The notes: generated from the sequence alone by a model not told the origin. Numbered from the stretch's first letter, positions 15,250-28,320 are shown. The stretch: DNA of 64,000 nt from Paragonimus skrjabini miyazakii (GCA_014338405.1 JTDE01000147.1:83283-147282); one strand, 5' to 3'. Translations and numbers: made by a program.

Positions 15250-16012
15250 CATCAATACTCCCCGGTAGGCGTTCTTACCTTATCTTCGACCGAATACCAG
15301 TTAAGTATCTTGAATTTATGAGCGTATTCCATCTTGGCAAATGATAAAGCAAAACGGGGACGCACAACAGCATGTTCCGAGTCCTGGTGGTTGCTCGAAC
15401 TATAAACACCGTGAGATGCAGCAAGCTGCAACAGTCTTTTGCCATTGTCAGTATGTTGTGCATGGACACCAAACATTCCTCCCAGTCGCTTCTCCCCTGG
15501 AGAAGAACGAAGAAGCTGAACATTGAAATGGCCCGTTAGTATTATGATATTGGACTGTCTAGTCTGTTTCATAGAGTTCGTAAGTTCATCGTATAGCGCA
15601 ACTTTGGTAGCATCCCATCAGCTGTCCGTTGGTTCGTACGCCGATATAATGAATACACAACGCTTTTGTGATTTGCGTCGACAGGCTCTGACCGATGTAT
15701 TGAGTTTGACAGCGCATAAGTGACTGTTCACTTGGAACCAGTTGAGCAAACATTGCACTACTCCGTGAATCAGTGCAATTCCCACTGCCGTTTGACCACG
15801 AGATTCAGCTTCGGCGTCGCCAGAAACCCCGAGAAGAAACCGCTTGGACTGACAGTTATCTAGAGGTGAGTTCAAATGAATGACGGAGCTGAGATCGTAG
15901 ATTCGCGTCTCCGACACGCAGCATAAATCAAGCTCCAGACGTGACAGAGTATTTGTCAAAGCAGCCTGTTGACCAACTTACTGAAGAGTGTGGACATTGG
16001 AGACGCCAACGT
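15250..16012 (-). pseudogene. LINE endonuclease domain, inactivated
   Basis: In an active element this domain nicks target DNA to prime reverse transcription. The N-terminal part is readable as LVNVGVSNVHTLQ, a stop, then VGQQAALTNTLSRLELDLCC with the conserved VSETRI. It continues through SAYEPTDS, another stop, and then TGHFNVQLLRSSPGEKRLGG. The usual GDFN catalytic motif reads GHFN, so its aspartate is replaced by histidine. The terminal SDH motif reads SEH. Sequence jumps from SSSN directly to DSEHAVVRPRF, which implies a deletion of roughly 60 residues that would normally lie between them. With two in-frame stops, a deletion and altered catalytic residues, this domain cannot function. 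Confidence 0.85.
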
Positions 16013-16510
16013 TCACCAGTTGTCTTGGATTACAAAAGCACTTATTACCCAGGAGTGCAGAGAAGACAAAACAATGGTGGGTGAAATCGGGGGAGAACAA
16101 TCGTAGTAATTGAGCAATGTTGTTGTCAGGAAACGGATGACTTTTACTACTTCATGGTCGTTTATGTCGCAGAAGGTGACACCACCACGAGTCTCTGGCT
16201 CAAAAATCTGACCTGCAAGACAACACGACACAAAGGTAACTTGGGGGACTTCATTTGGAAACGATGACTCATGAATCTGACTCACTTAGCAGTGACGGGT
16301 TTTCCTAGCCCGAGAGCACAGTGAATAAACCAACAATGTTTGATTCTGAGTACTGCCGCGCGCAGTGGTTGTATTCGAATCCACATCAGGTGCTTTTCGA
16401 CCGTAGTGGATAATACGCCGGGGACCACGGACAGCCGTTGAGCGGTCAAAATGATCTTTGTTTGAGGGCAGCATTCCCAAACCCCTTCTATCGTATCTGG
16501 AGGACAGTAG

Positions 16511-18655
16511 TACTGCAACTATGAAAAGACCTACTTTATTAGTAAAGAACTATATACTCCGAACTATACTGTGTGTTCCGTTACGAATTCGAAATCAGAA
16601 TGTAAAAGTGTGACAATGCGAAAGTTATGCTTGGCCTTTAGAGAAATTTCTACACATTTCACAACATCCATAGGTAATCAAACTCGTTCCTACCAACTTC
16701 ATCTCATCTACAGCTTTTATATGTCCAAGGATTGGTTATCTAACTTTCGTTCTAACCAGCGGATAACTCGTAGATATCCTGCCTTGTCATAGCTGTCTTC
16801 CGTCATTCTGCTTCGCTGGCTAGTCTTAAAGCTCGAACAATATATCCGAAAGAAGGGGCTGGATTTTCTTGCCTCCGTGGTTGCACTGTATATGTGTGCT
16901 CTCTTTCAGATGCAGGACCAGGTGCGTTTTCGCGACAAGGTGAAAGCTACCATCCTTTCAGATATTCAAAGCGCTTGCATCAGTAGCGTCCGTGGAAAGA
17001 AGGCTGAAATGGCTTGTACATACATTTTTATGCGTTGGACGTTTTCGTGATATCAACCATAATGTAACTGTAAATAATCTATGTCCTAACCATTCGCAAG
17101 CACGAAACATAATGTTTCTGGGTGCAAATTTTGATTTATCCGCTTTATGTCCTATATACTCAAGTGCATTTATTTAACTGTGCAAAGAGTAGCAATTTAC
17201 GGTAGGTTCTTTATCAAAACGTGGAGAATATATAAATTTCTCAGTCATAGTCATTCAGAATTATCGCTAGGTTGAAACAAAAAATCTCTTATTAAATCAT
17301 CCTTATACTGTAGTCAACGATGCACTAGCTGACATGGTAGTTTCATGAGAACGTGAAGTAATGTCTAAGATTTGTTTTATCTAGGAGCTACATAAATGTA
17401 GTTAGTTTTTTGAAGCCTATTCAAATACAGTGTTTTTTCGATTAGAAATTACAAGACTAGAAATTTTGATTAGGTATGTCAAAATTCCACTGGTCAAACT
17501 TCTCAACTGTTCATCGGCTACGAAAGCGGTCTTACTCAAGTCTCTTGGCTTAGGTGACTCCTGATTCCTCTTTTTGTTTTTCCAAGATATCACACAAATA
17601 TCTATATCTACATACAGATAAGCACCCAAAAGTAACACAGATTACTGATGTAACACGATCATCTGCATGGCAATCAAATATTACACACGTAGGTTTTCAT
17701 GTTCAGAAGTATTCTTTTTCGCGCGATTTAAACTTTTCACTTATATATATCACAGGTCGCCAGTTTTGACTTTGGTTTTCTTATTTTCCACAGCGCTGAC
17801 TTCTAATAACTGCTCTTCAATAAGTGAATCTTTAAGGCATACATAGTGTTTTGTTCTCAATCGGTTGTTCATTCAGAATACTGGCGTTAACATCGTATAC
17901 CACTTCGTTAGCGTAAACAAACTAGATTACAAATTATAAGCATGATTGACCAAACTGTTAATCATACGATATTAAAAATCTAGGTTCAGTTTTGGAAATT
18001 GGGATTCTAATAAAACTTTATCCATAAATTCTGAGCCCGCAACCGAAGAATGATGTTGACCAGGCTGTGAATAAGTCGCCTAGTATGTGGCACTCTTACA
18101 ATTTTCAAAAGTGTAACTTTTCCTGCAAATTGTTGGCTAACTACCATCAGCAATTCGTTACAGCCGTCGCATTACTTCAGACTTTTTAGCCAGTCCATTT
18201 AAAAAAGAAGCCGCATTGACGATTCACTCATGTTAAAGCTGACCAATAGTGAATACATTTGCCAGTGCCCAGGTATACAGTCAATATTCTGTTCTAAGGA
18301 GAAAAATTTGTTAATCATTACACTAAATACCTCAGGTTATTTTTGACCGAATTACACTATCAAAATACCCAGCTACATTTCCTTGGGACAACCACGGTTT
18401 TTTACTGTATCACCTGGAGAACGGCCAACTTGTTTATAAATATATTTGGCTTCTGGATCAGCCGTGTGGAAAGCGTTTCGTGGCGGCATTATTAACCGCT
18501 CATAAAAAACATTTAAATTTTATTGTCCTCGCCGAAATACGTGTGACTTGCGCAAACTACAAACTGAGAACTGTGTTATTTCAGCTGGTGCTCCTGCTTT
18601 CATCATTTTTGTATATAAATTAAATAGCACATTAATCCGTACACTCCATTTTCAG
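16511..18655. other. No recognised gene
   Basis: A+T-rich spacer between the LINE 5' end and the candidate first channel exon. Open frames are short and without recognisable motifs. No repeat, tRNA-like box or transposon domain was seen. If the 18656 exon is real and preceded by an acceptor as it appears, part of this stretch would be a 5'-UTR intron. Confidence 0.5.
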
Positions 18656-18858
18656 ATTGAGAAAACATTCGATGCGCTGTCGGGCTGATTAATTTCTCCC
18701 AGCTATGTCAAGAAGCAAACATCCATGGTGTGATCGCATACATCCATCATTTCACAAAACCGCCAATTCGGCAGACGAGGCAGAATTAATGGATATCCCG
18801 GAATCAATCGATCGTACGAGCAAGACAGAGTCAACTAGTGCGTTAATCGAAAAACCAG
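18656..18858 (+). CDS. Candidate first coding exon of the HCN channel gene
   Basis: A plausible acceptor (CACTCCATTTTCAG) ends at 18655. An ATG at 18705 opens a frame of 51 whole codons starting MSRSKHPWCDRIHPSF and reaching a good donor, CCAG|GTCAGC, after 18858. Without splicing the frame would stop at 18873-18875. The exon ends in phase 1, and the large HCN exon at 31202 begins in the complementary phase, so the join reads EKPG then SDSLVC. The leader has a six-codon upstream frame (18672-18692) in the same frame, ended by TAA, which also rules out an earlier in-frame start in this exon. The peptide is polar and Ser/Thr-rich, like the N-terminus it would join. I see no homology here, because HCN N-termini are not conserved. 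The 12-kb separation makes this a hypothesis. Confidence 0.4.
18672..18692 (+). promoter_or_regulatory. Short upstream open reading frame in candidate 5' leader
   Basis: ATG CGC TGT CGG GCT GAT TAA lies 12 bp before the proposed start codon at 18705. If the exon is transcribed as proposed, this six-codon frame could reduce initiation at the main ATG. It depends entirely on the candidate exon being real. Confidence 0.25.
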
Positions 18859-19199
18859 GTCAGCCACTTATTTGATGCAAGAAGATATATCATTATGTTT
18901 AGTTGATCAGTTGACCGATTTAACAACGTGGCTTGCCAAACAAGTTAGCTGCGAAGAGTTCAGTTTTACAGAATCTGATAAATATTTTCAATGAAAGTAT
19001 AAATTAATACACATCTGTGAAACAACTTTATTTTATGCATTATAGAAGTGATTTATGAAGCATACAGTAGGCATTATTCGCAAGAAATGAACTGTTCAGT
19101 TATCTAAATCAATTTTGCATAAAACCAGATTAATTTATGATAACGAATTCAACATATACCCCCTGGATCACCTAGTCATCGGCTAATCATTTGCGTTCG

Positions 19200-20100
19200 T
19201 TGGCCGCCATTGGCAGAAGAGTTTAGTATCACCAACCTTATCTACCGCGCATTAGGTCCGCGCAATTGTGTTGGCCTCCGTGTAGTTCTACATCCTAGTC
19301 TGAATACTTCGACATTTTCTAGTTTACCTTTACGACCTGTGTTCAACGCACGATCAGCAACTTCGGCGTCTCTTCTCAAGGTCGGGTACTCTAATTACAT
19401 TCTTGGTACCCATCTAATATTCATTCGGTTTGAATTTGCTCTAGTTATGAGTAATCGTCTCACCACACCAATATAAACTTGCCGGTTGAACACTGGCAGA
19501 CGAAGACCAGACTTGAATCAATCGATCTGACCTGCATTGAGGCCTGGATAGTGGGACAATATTAACACGTCAATATTATGATCCCACTATCAACTATGCT
19601 AACCAACAATTAACTAGTTGATCAGCCTGCCTAAAAGATTGCCGATTCCATTTCCGTCTAGTTGTCAACATGCCCCGGCCTGTTGCAGTTAGCTAGTATT
19701 TACCCCATTGTATATATACACGTAACACTTGACGACTGGTTGCTTACGTTTAGCCTGATTTTACCACAACAGTTTAATTGGTCTATCTGGTCTGAAATAG
19801 TTGCTGTGCCAAGAGTGAAACATTATCAGTGAAACAAATTAACTGTTGTTTACGAGCTGTTCCTAAAGTATAAATATCCAATCAGTCTCAACCACAATCT
19901 AACCAATAACCAGGTATTTTATTTTTATACACGACTGGCATCATGTTTCTGAATAATCCATTGATTGATTCTCTCTATGTGTGCTCCGTGACCCGAGGCT
20001 TGCTACTGGCTGTCAGTTTTTTTATGTGGTTTATTTGTATCGATATCAGCATTAATAAATAAAGTTTTATTTTACTGAATCAGGCACCCGGACATTTTGA
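19200..20100. repeat. Possible unclassified transposable-element remnant
   Basis: The stretch is less A+T-rich than its flanks. It contains a TATA-like string (TGTATATATACACG near 19710), a long hairpin and an AATAAA signal near 20055-20062 (TTAATAAATAAAG), in an order reminiscent of a long terminal repeat or other promoter-bearing element. There are no coding domains, no second copy in the window and no defined ends. It could equally be ordinary non-coding DNA. Confidence 0.15.
19547..19591. repeat. Imperfect palindrome / hairpin
   Basis: GATAGTGGGA (19547-19556) is the exact reverse complement of TCCCACTATC (19582-19591). Inside these arms, AATATT at 19558-19563 pairs with AATATT at 19572-19577 around an eight-base loop. 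There is one unpaired base on the left side and four on the right between the two stems. The 10-bp outer arm is perfect. The role is unknown. Confidence 0.8.
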
Positions 20101-23100
20101 AACCGAGCTCTTTCGATTTGGATCGCCCAGAGAGGAATAACCAACTTTCTGGAGGTAGATATAGCAAGAATGCACTGAACTAATTGACACACATGGTAGA
20201 TAGGATATTTACATGGAACAAATAACTCAAGACATCCAGGTACCGCTCAGTACTGGCATTATTAGGATATTAACGTCCATTGAGTGGAATTATTAATTAT
20301 TCTGTTCATTACTATTTGTAGAAAAGTGAGATATTTTCCCTTGTTTTTTAAACTAATCATTACAGCTAAATGTGAAGCTCATCTATTCCAGCAAACAGGA
20401 TACAGACCGTTATCATTGCGTAGTGCGAAGAACTACATCGACAAGTGAATTGTACGTTAACAACCGTTATGTTCATTGTCTGGAAGCTTAGGGTTGCTTT
20501 ACTATCCAACGATAAAGATACTTTATGGTGAATTAGTGAATTAATTGTCAAACACTTCCGCTCTTGACCGTAGAGTTGCATAACTCGTCTGCATTACAAT
20601 TCATCTGTAAACAGTTAACAATAACTGTGATATAACGGACCTTTCCTTGCCAAAACGTTATAATCCGACCTGAATGCTATAACTGGCCCCCTGCTATGCG
20701 GCTCCACCCAATCTACTTGCGTGGAGTCAACAATAACACGACTGCAGAACACACGCTATATTGTCCACTACCAGTTCGACAAATGAATGAAATGCTTGTA
20801 ATATGTAGCATGAAATAGTGGCCAAATATGATCATTTACTTGTTGAATCACCGTCCGCTTGTTTAGACCACTTCGCGACCAAGTGGCCAAGTAGGGCCAA
20901 TTATATAGGCGTTGCGCTCTGATTGGTTCCTCGGGTTAGCGCGACACCCACGCTCACTTTCACACCTCCTGCTAGTTGGTCCCACGTGCTTCTCAGTGCT
21001 TTGTTGATGTCTGATTTCGTCAGCAGTCACCAATGTCCCGACTAGATTGATTTGATGAATTTGCTTCTTAACAAACTGAACAAAAATATATGCGTAAAAT
21101 GGATATTGTATCATTTGAGCAAAGAGGTTGGTTACTAACTTTTAACTTAGGCAGTTGACATTAAAAGTCTTGCGAATCAATGTAGTTTTGTTGATCCAGG
21201 GCTAGGTGCACACCAAATGAAACTGCTAGAAACGTCAATCAGGAGTGATGAAAATGTAATTCATAGTGTTGTGAAAATTGAAGCCTCATTTCCCCCGAAA
21301 TTTCAAAAAATATTTCATGAACACACACGTTTTGAGGTATCAGGTATTTCTTAATTAACGCTTACCACGTTTCGCCGATTTTAATGGCATTTATTTCTAT
21401 ATAAATGACAGATTATAACTTTATACTGTCGGCATCCCATTGATATGGTCACTTCCGTCAAAATCGCTTCCGTTAAGCCAGCAGGATGAAAGAGTTCCGT
21501 TCAGATCCTAGCGATTTGCGTGCGCTGATCAAACAGTTATTACGAAAACACATCGACCATAATTGATTTATATTTGGACTATAGTAGGTGAGTTTTGCTT
21601 TTGCAAAACTTAGTCTCTTCATATAAAGGTTGAAGTTTTCAGTGATTTGTTCAACAACCTGTTGAATTGGCCATCTTTTTAACAAAGCTGGTCCTTTCGG
21701 TGGCAACCCTAGCAATTCATTTTTTCATAAACTGAAATAAAATATACGGATTGTACATTCATGTTTTTCAGTCTAATGTAAAACAGAAGGATAGTAGCTT
21801 TATATTAGTGTTAGACTGATAATCGTTACTGAGTTACAAAGAATTGTGTGGTCTAATCATTGGGACAGCTTAAGATTTCAACTTATTCGTAGTTTGCAGG
21901 TTTTATTCAGTGAATTTAACAATCTACTGTAAACTAATTTAACGCGCTAAAAACGCCGAGCTTCGAATTCACGATTTGTTCCCCCACCTACAAACAGCCT
22001 AATTATACTGTGTTGTATTGTCGATTGTTTCGATGGAACTTAGTGAGAAGGACACATCAATTTCAGACTGTCCGGGAGATAGACGCCAATAGATCTCCAA
22101 CAACATTGAGTAAAAATGTGAGCTTCCTAAAAGTCAAAAGAACGGCCATCAATATTTACCATTACACGGCTATTATGCACAGATTACGGTATATCAAGAT
22201 ATCAAAACTCGACCAGCGACATGACAGATGTCAGAATGGCCAACGGTTAGTTCTCGCATGTACGATCACAACTGAAGCCTGCATGTTCTCTTCGGTTAAG
22301 CTATGTTCACAAGCTATTGTGGCTAGCTGTATTGAGAAATCGTACATTGTTGTCCGCCACGATTATCCAAATATGCTAAGATTTTGAAGCTAGGCAATGG
22401 GGAATTACCTGGTTGGTTTTGAAATATCTACCGGTCGAAAACGGCCAGTCATATCAATCGATAATAGAGGTAGAAACAACTCTGCTAACATGCTTCCCCA
22501 GCACCATTTTTACTTGGGATTCTGTGTTCACGCTGCCCGTGTGCTCATATTGGCACCTTAGTTACAGGAAACTTTTACCATAAACAGAGGTTACATGAAT
22601 TGGATAGTAGACTGTTTTACATTTGTTGGCCTGGAATCGAATATTCTTTTGCCAGCAATTGGGAGTTGTGATTACTTCATCTTGCTTACCTAGTTTTAAT
22701 GTTTAATACGCCGTATGGAAGTTTACGGTATCCACCAAACCCTAGCTTTGCACTGATGTAAGGTTCGGCAAATGGCAAACACGTTTCAAGCTAATGACCA
22801 CGAAATAGAATACAATTGTTTATGTGAGTGTTACAAACTGACACGAATCTATTTATAAAGGCATGGTTTCCGCTTCCATTGGTAGGTGTTTTTGATCTCT
22901 GCTGCGAAAACAAAGGCAGCTTACGAGGAACTTTCAGTCGTATGCCAACCAGCTAATATCATTTTGACAGTCTGAAATTGGGTTCGACGATAAGAAACTA
23001 CTCCTTCGAAGATGACGTGAAAATAGCATACATACAGTGTGTGTTATCTGCCACTCAAGTTGAATAAACATGACTGTTTTATCTTTCGGTGCACCCAGCT

Positions 23101-24300
23101 ACGTTTACATTCATCGTTGGAAATACCAGTGATAATTTCAGAAGGCTATTTCTGCAACTGCGCAATTCAACTGCCTAACTTACTACTAGCCAACAGTGTA
23201 ACTGCAACTTTTCTTACACCACTGCATACTGTTGACAATACACTAACCGCATTATCAACCCCATCTCGGAACGTACATATCAATGCAGTGAGATAGCTAG
23301 TGTAAAATGTTTGTTCACAATGTGGCTACTGAAAAGTAATTCAGTAGCACTACAGAATACAGGTTTCCAGTCGAGAATATTTCACATAGTATAGTAATAT
23401 ATTTCCATCAGCCATAAAAGTGCTAATAATGTGAACAACAAAATATATTGTTATATTTGCAAAGAAATTAAACATACTTGCGCACACTGAGGAATTGGTT
23501 GATTCAGGTTGAACACTACTCACATATGATCGAAACTTCCACATTGGGCCAGACTTTCTAGCCACCCTCTCTTATAAAGAAGCACGTTACTTGAGTTTCA
23601 CCTTTGCTAGAGCTCGTCAGTAGTGCGTATACCTGCTACGGCCAATAGTAGAACTTTATTCACGCTTTCTCAAGAAAACTATTTCGGGAACTACGTCACT
23701 GACCTCATATTAGACATGACTAAATAATGTGTGTGTGTTTGTTCAACCACATTCGTTTGTACGCAATGTTCAGATAAACATAGATATGAGACGCTAGCGC
23801 TACAATGCCTACGAAATAGTGATGGATTCATTTGACGACATATACGATAAGTAATGACCACGAACTGCGAACTCTGGCGAAGTAAATTATATCTGCAATA
23901 ATTTGTGGGGAAAATGATGTGGTGTTTTTAAGACATTAGCTGGAGTGTTTTGCTAGAGATGTACACACACTATTATTCACCAAACCTATCGTTAACTGAC
24001 AACACATGACTCGGCGATTGCTGACCCAAGTGACGTGTTTTTTGCCTGTTGCCGATTTTAGATAGTATGATTCGAAAAACAGTTCTACGTCATCATAGCT
24101 ATTCGACACATGTTAACCGTCTATACTGAGAAGGTGAAATCCAGTATTTTTTGGCGTTTGTATAAAAATCGAATTTTTCTGTATTCAAATGTTTGAATAA
24201 CTTTGTGTAACTTATGAAGTGTCTATACATATGGCACATTTGAAAGCATGACAATTCAAAGAATGCATTACCAAATTGTTACGTTATTCCGCTGCTCTTT

Positions 24301-24531
24301 TCAAATATTAATTTGCTGAAATAACTGCATTTTATGTGGAAAATTGCTCAGTTTTCTTTTTTCAATCATTTTCGAAAATTTGTGTTTTACTTCAAAAGTT
24401 TCTTTTGATTTAGGTTGAACTTCTGAAGCCTTTATTTCAACTCCATCTTCGTAGCCTCGTACTTCAAAAGGTGATTGCTTATTTCTGCCCAAGTTGATCA
24501 CTCTAATCGACCCATCAAATAGATTGGACAG
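24301..24531 (-). other. Unassigned open stretch, lysine/glutamate-rich
   Basis: On the - strand the frame is open from 24531 down to a TGA at 24301 (about 76 codons). It has no ATG before the internal methionines. It reads as a charged peptide, for example SPFEVRGYEDGVEIKASEVQ, followed by KSKETFEVKHKFSKM. The composition looks more protein-like than other open frames of this size nearby, but I recognise no family. It could be a chance frame, an exon of an antisense gene, or transposon debris. Confidence 0.12.
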
Positions 24532-25451
24532 TTAACTGTAGCAACCGACAAACACAATCAAACTAGGTTTGATGTTCAGTTAGTTTATAATGTATTACTG
24601 AAAACAATCCACGTTTTTTTAGTGTAAGCACATTGACGCTTGTTCCGGTAAACCAATTAGAAAATTTACTAATAATTTGTACGCTTTGATAAAAGCTTGT
24701 TCACAACTATCATTAAGATGAGGTTTCAACTGCATCAATTCATCTGACTTTGCAATCGATTTCAATAATTATAGGCTCGTTACACGTTAAATTAGACTTC
24801 GTTTACTCTATTTAGGAGTAAAGATGATTCAAATGTTTTTTTGTACGCGAAAACAAATTATTATGAGAACATTGTGCTGGAAAAGTTACTATCAGCATGG
24901 CATTTCGGCTATCACTATCTGAAGCACCAACACAAAAGTGTACGCATCTACTTCACTGTATATTAATGTAGGTCACAACAGTCAGTAGAATAAAGGCGTT
25001 CTTATGGCTGCTCAGACAAATACAACTCAGCAGAAATCATTACATGGGCTATTGCCGTTTACTTGTGTATTATTGGTTGTCACTGCGGACTCAGGTGATC
25101 ATTAGCAAAAGTAGTAGAAGTGTTGATTGTTGTAATTTGAGCGTTTCCACATTTATATTACTCCCATTTCCGGATATACCTCTGTTATTGCTTGCTACAA
25201 CTTCTGAATTTACTCATTATGTAAGGATGAACAACCATGGTTCAAGCCACGTTAACTATGTCCTCTATACAGGTAACAGAACAACCTACTTATCAATCTT
25301 ATACGTGACTGAGCTTTTACCTACGATAGTTGGGTCGTGACAGTTGCGATGTAAGTAGTTCACTGGGCTACAGTGCTATTTCAAGAGTACTCGAGAGACT
25401 GTTCAAGTACCTTTCCGAGCCGAGAATCCTACTAATGAGGAGTTGTAACAG

Positions 25452-25622
25452 GTGCAAAATTTGCTTCTAGATACTCTGTTTGAAGGCGGCAGGCTGATTA
25501 CGAAAGCCAGTTTTCCGTACGAAAGCCTCTCGAGTTTGATAAAAATCGTTGATGAAGCATCAGAACCCTACAACTACATCGAATCTTGCATTCCGCTATC
25601 AGCTTTCTGTAATAGTCTGTGA
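25452..25622 (+). other. Unassigned open stretch
   Basis: This frame is open for 56 codons to a TGA at 25620-25622 and has no ATG. It starts directly after an ACAG|GT sequence and reads VQNLLLDTLFEGGRLITKAS and onward. Its length is within chance and no family is recognised. It is recorded only because the residue mix is protein-like and the flanking bases include an acceptor-like AG. Confidence 0.08.
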
Positions 25623-28246
25623 ACAATGACACTATCACGAGTATGTCACCCAGCATTATCAAAAGTCCTCTATATAAATCAGTGAAATGCTTCGTGATGA
25701 GCTGTTAAGTCAAACAATTGTGGTTGGCAAGGATGTAGTCAAAAAATATCAACCTGATTGGATGAGAGCATGAATAGCTTGTTCAGTGCATGCAAGTGAA
25801 TAGTAAATGGCGAATGTTAATGTAAACAACAAAGATAAATTTGATGAGACAACAGACGAGTTTGAATTCCAAATCGTTAAATGAGTTATACTATATGGGT
25901 ATGACCAACGTGTATTAGTCATGTTCGTCGTTATTGTTGTTCCGTGGACTTACCTCGGTCGAAAAAACCACTGGACTCAATTGTACAAGAAGATTATCCG
26001 GTTATTACCAACAAGCAAAACTGGATACACGTTTGTGTTAGAGAAGGGGTTCACAGGGGACTCGTGGACTGTCTGAATATCACCAGGTAACCCTGATTAT
26101 TCAGCATCAAACGCCTGGTTGAATGGAGGTCTAAGGTGTTTCTGTACCGTCCCAAACAGTATCTGGGTATACTACTCATAGTTGAGTAACAGGGTATTAC
26201 GGATATGCACAGTTGTGGATGGTCAGAATCATATCATCTTGGGTGTATTACTAAGTCCGTTTTGGGGGGACTGAATTGGTCGTAGTTATGTAACAACGTT
26301 CGCAATTATTTTCTTTACGCCACTGCTTATTTTCACGGGATAAGTTTAATATATTTTGTCAGGAAATCGCCTTGCAACAAGAAACGTACTGCTGGGTTGG
26401 AAACAGCAAACTAATCGTGGTGGAAGTTCATTTCGACACAACTTAGTTTATTCTTGGGGGTTATGAACAATCTATAAATTGCTTAAAGAAAGATGGACTG
26501 CAAAATTGTCTCAATTCTTTGCTCCTTGTCTCCCTGGCATGAGTTGGTCAACTATTTAACTACTTCGCATTTACTCAACTTATCGCAAGCAGCAAAGAAC
26601 ATGCTTCCATTACATATGACTCAAGCATTCAACCGATTTATCAAAGTTCGTCTCTATACCTGTTCTACACATAATTCAGATTGTCTGACCAAACCATTAG
26701 GTAAGGTCTGATAATGCAAGCAATTGTTCCTAGTTCAAATTAAAGGCGTTTATTGACTTCCTTTCAGGTGATAGGCAACTGGATTTGCCTACAAATACCT
26801 CAAATAACTGCTACAAGCAGTTACATAACAAATGCTCCTAGGTATCAAATTACATCTCCTGTTCACTTGACGAACTGACGCTTAGGCTAACTTTATACGT
26901 GCTGCAATCTTAACCAGTGAATCGAAATTCCTTTTCTACAACTCTGTCGTAAATTTTATCCTTAGCTCTAACAATAGAATGCCATCCTAATTCACTCGAA
27001 ATGTTAGACATAAATTAGCCCAATTGTACTACCGAAAAAAAAACAATGTACAGTTGAACCGAAAGCTTTCGAAAGCATCTCTAATCGTTTCAGTTCACTA
27101 CTGAATCGCGTGCCGAAGATCGTTCACTTATGTAACCAATGACAATATTGTTGAAGCCAATTACAAACTTTTTTCTGGACGATATTGATGAGGCAGCAGT
27201 TGTTCACAAGTTCAATTAAATTTGGTTCTGGAAGCCGTTAGCCTTTCATCTTAACAGGCATTCATAAACAATAAGCGGTAAATTGCAGAAAAGCCCGCAC
27301 TTCCAGAACAACAAATTAACCCAAGTGTAAGGTTGCTAGTTAAGTAGCATCATCGCATCCAAATTAATGCACATGCTTGCAGCGAGTATTCAAAAAGCAG
27401 GTGCTAACTTTGATGCTATACCTAGGAAACTGATACAAGCTGCATAGGATTACACCACTCGGAACAGGCAGACATCATTTCAAGAGTTAGTTCTGATTCT
27501 TTCAGGTGGATAATGTTCGATTATGCAAATGACCCGTTACTGGAACACTTTGATTTACAAAATGAGTGACGACTTCTTAGTGATTTATTTTTGTTCCTGT
27601 GTTAACTTACTTGACTCTCAAGTCATCGATGGATCTGTGCTGTTTGCTTTATCAGCCAGTGTTCTTTAATCTGTGCAGGCTATTGCAATCCTCTTACTTC
27701 CTTCTTATTTACATGAGTGAGCTGCGAGCTTGGCCAACGCCCAAAGAAGTGATTCACCTTTCTCGGCGGTCAAGCATTCTTTAATCGTCAGGTCATTGAT
27801 CAGACTGTGGCTAATAAGGCGCTCCGCGGATTCCCTAGCTCCCCAATTGTTTGAGGCCTGTTCTATTTTCCTGGAACAAGAAACGTGACCTACAATTCGT
27901 TTGTCCGGGCGTTAAATGTTCCGTTATTTGAATTTCTCATTATTTGCATGGTTGAGTGCATACGTTGCCCTCTAGAAGATGTTCTGTATGCATCATTTTC
28001 CTATAATGACCCCTACTTTTGAAAGCAGATTCGTTTTTGTATGCTTTTCAGTAAACCTTTTAGATTCATTAACAAACTGTGATATGGACTTGATGGAATG
28101 TAATTTTTACTCAGGACCGTTCTAGTTCGTTTCATTCATGTGAGGAGTGCCTTAACTGGCTCACGTCTAATCAAACTTAACGAAACATAACTTTGGTTTT
28201 GAAGTCTTTAAAGTGATAGTTAATAAGGAAGAGACCGAAAAAGAAA

Positions 28247-28320
28247 CTGGCCTTTGGTTGGATTCGAACCCGCATGTCCGGACATGGCAAGTGCTATACA
28301 AGCTGAGCTAGGAGGACACA
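28247..28320 (-). repeat. tRNA-derived SINE head, degenerate
   Basis: On the - strand there is a polymerase III A-box-like TAGCTCAGCTTGT (28310-28298) followed by a perfect B box GGTTCGAATCC (28270-28260). The spacing is a few bases shorter than in a tRNA. Where the anticodon arm should be there is a palindrome, ATGTCCGGACAT. The T stem pairs poorly and no anticodon can be assigned. This fits a tRNA-derived SINE or a dead tRNA copy, not a working tRNA gene. Confidence 0.55.

Larger units (their letters stand above)
13850..16510 (-). mobile_element. Degraded non-LTR retrotransposon (LINE), RTE-like
   Basis: On the - strand the order is: a 5' region (16510-16020), an AP-endonuclease-like domain (16012-15250), a linker (15138-14731), then reverse transcriptase with motif A (14361-14326), the YADD box (14217-14206) and a thumb-region VDSFTYLGS motif (about 14060-14030). 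Homology fades near 13850. The order matches the single long polyprotein of LINEs common in flukes. The copy is dead: it changes frame many times, carries in-frame stops, and has internal deletions in both the endonuclease and the reverse transcriptase. No poly-A tail or target-site duplication was recognised, so the ends are approximate. It lies upstream of the candidate first HCN exon and in the opposite orientation. The clade (RTE versus another) is my best guess. Confidence 0.88.

Noticed and set aside
20863..21114. 83-codon - strand frame in a G+C-richer patch as a retroelement fragment
   Set aside because: The patch (about 20640-20990) may be repeat-derived, but the peptide has no retroelement motif I can name.
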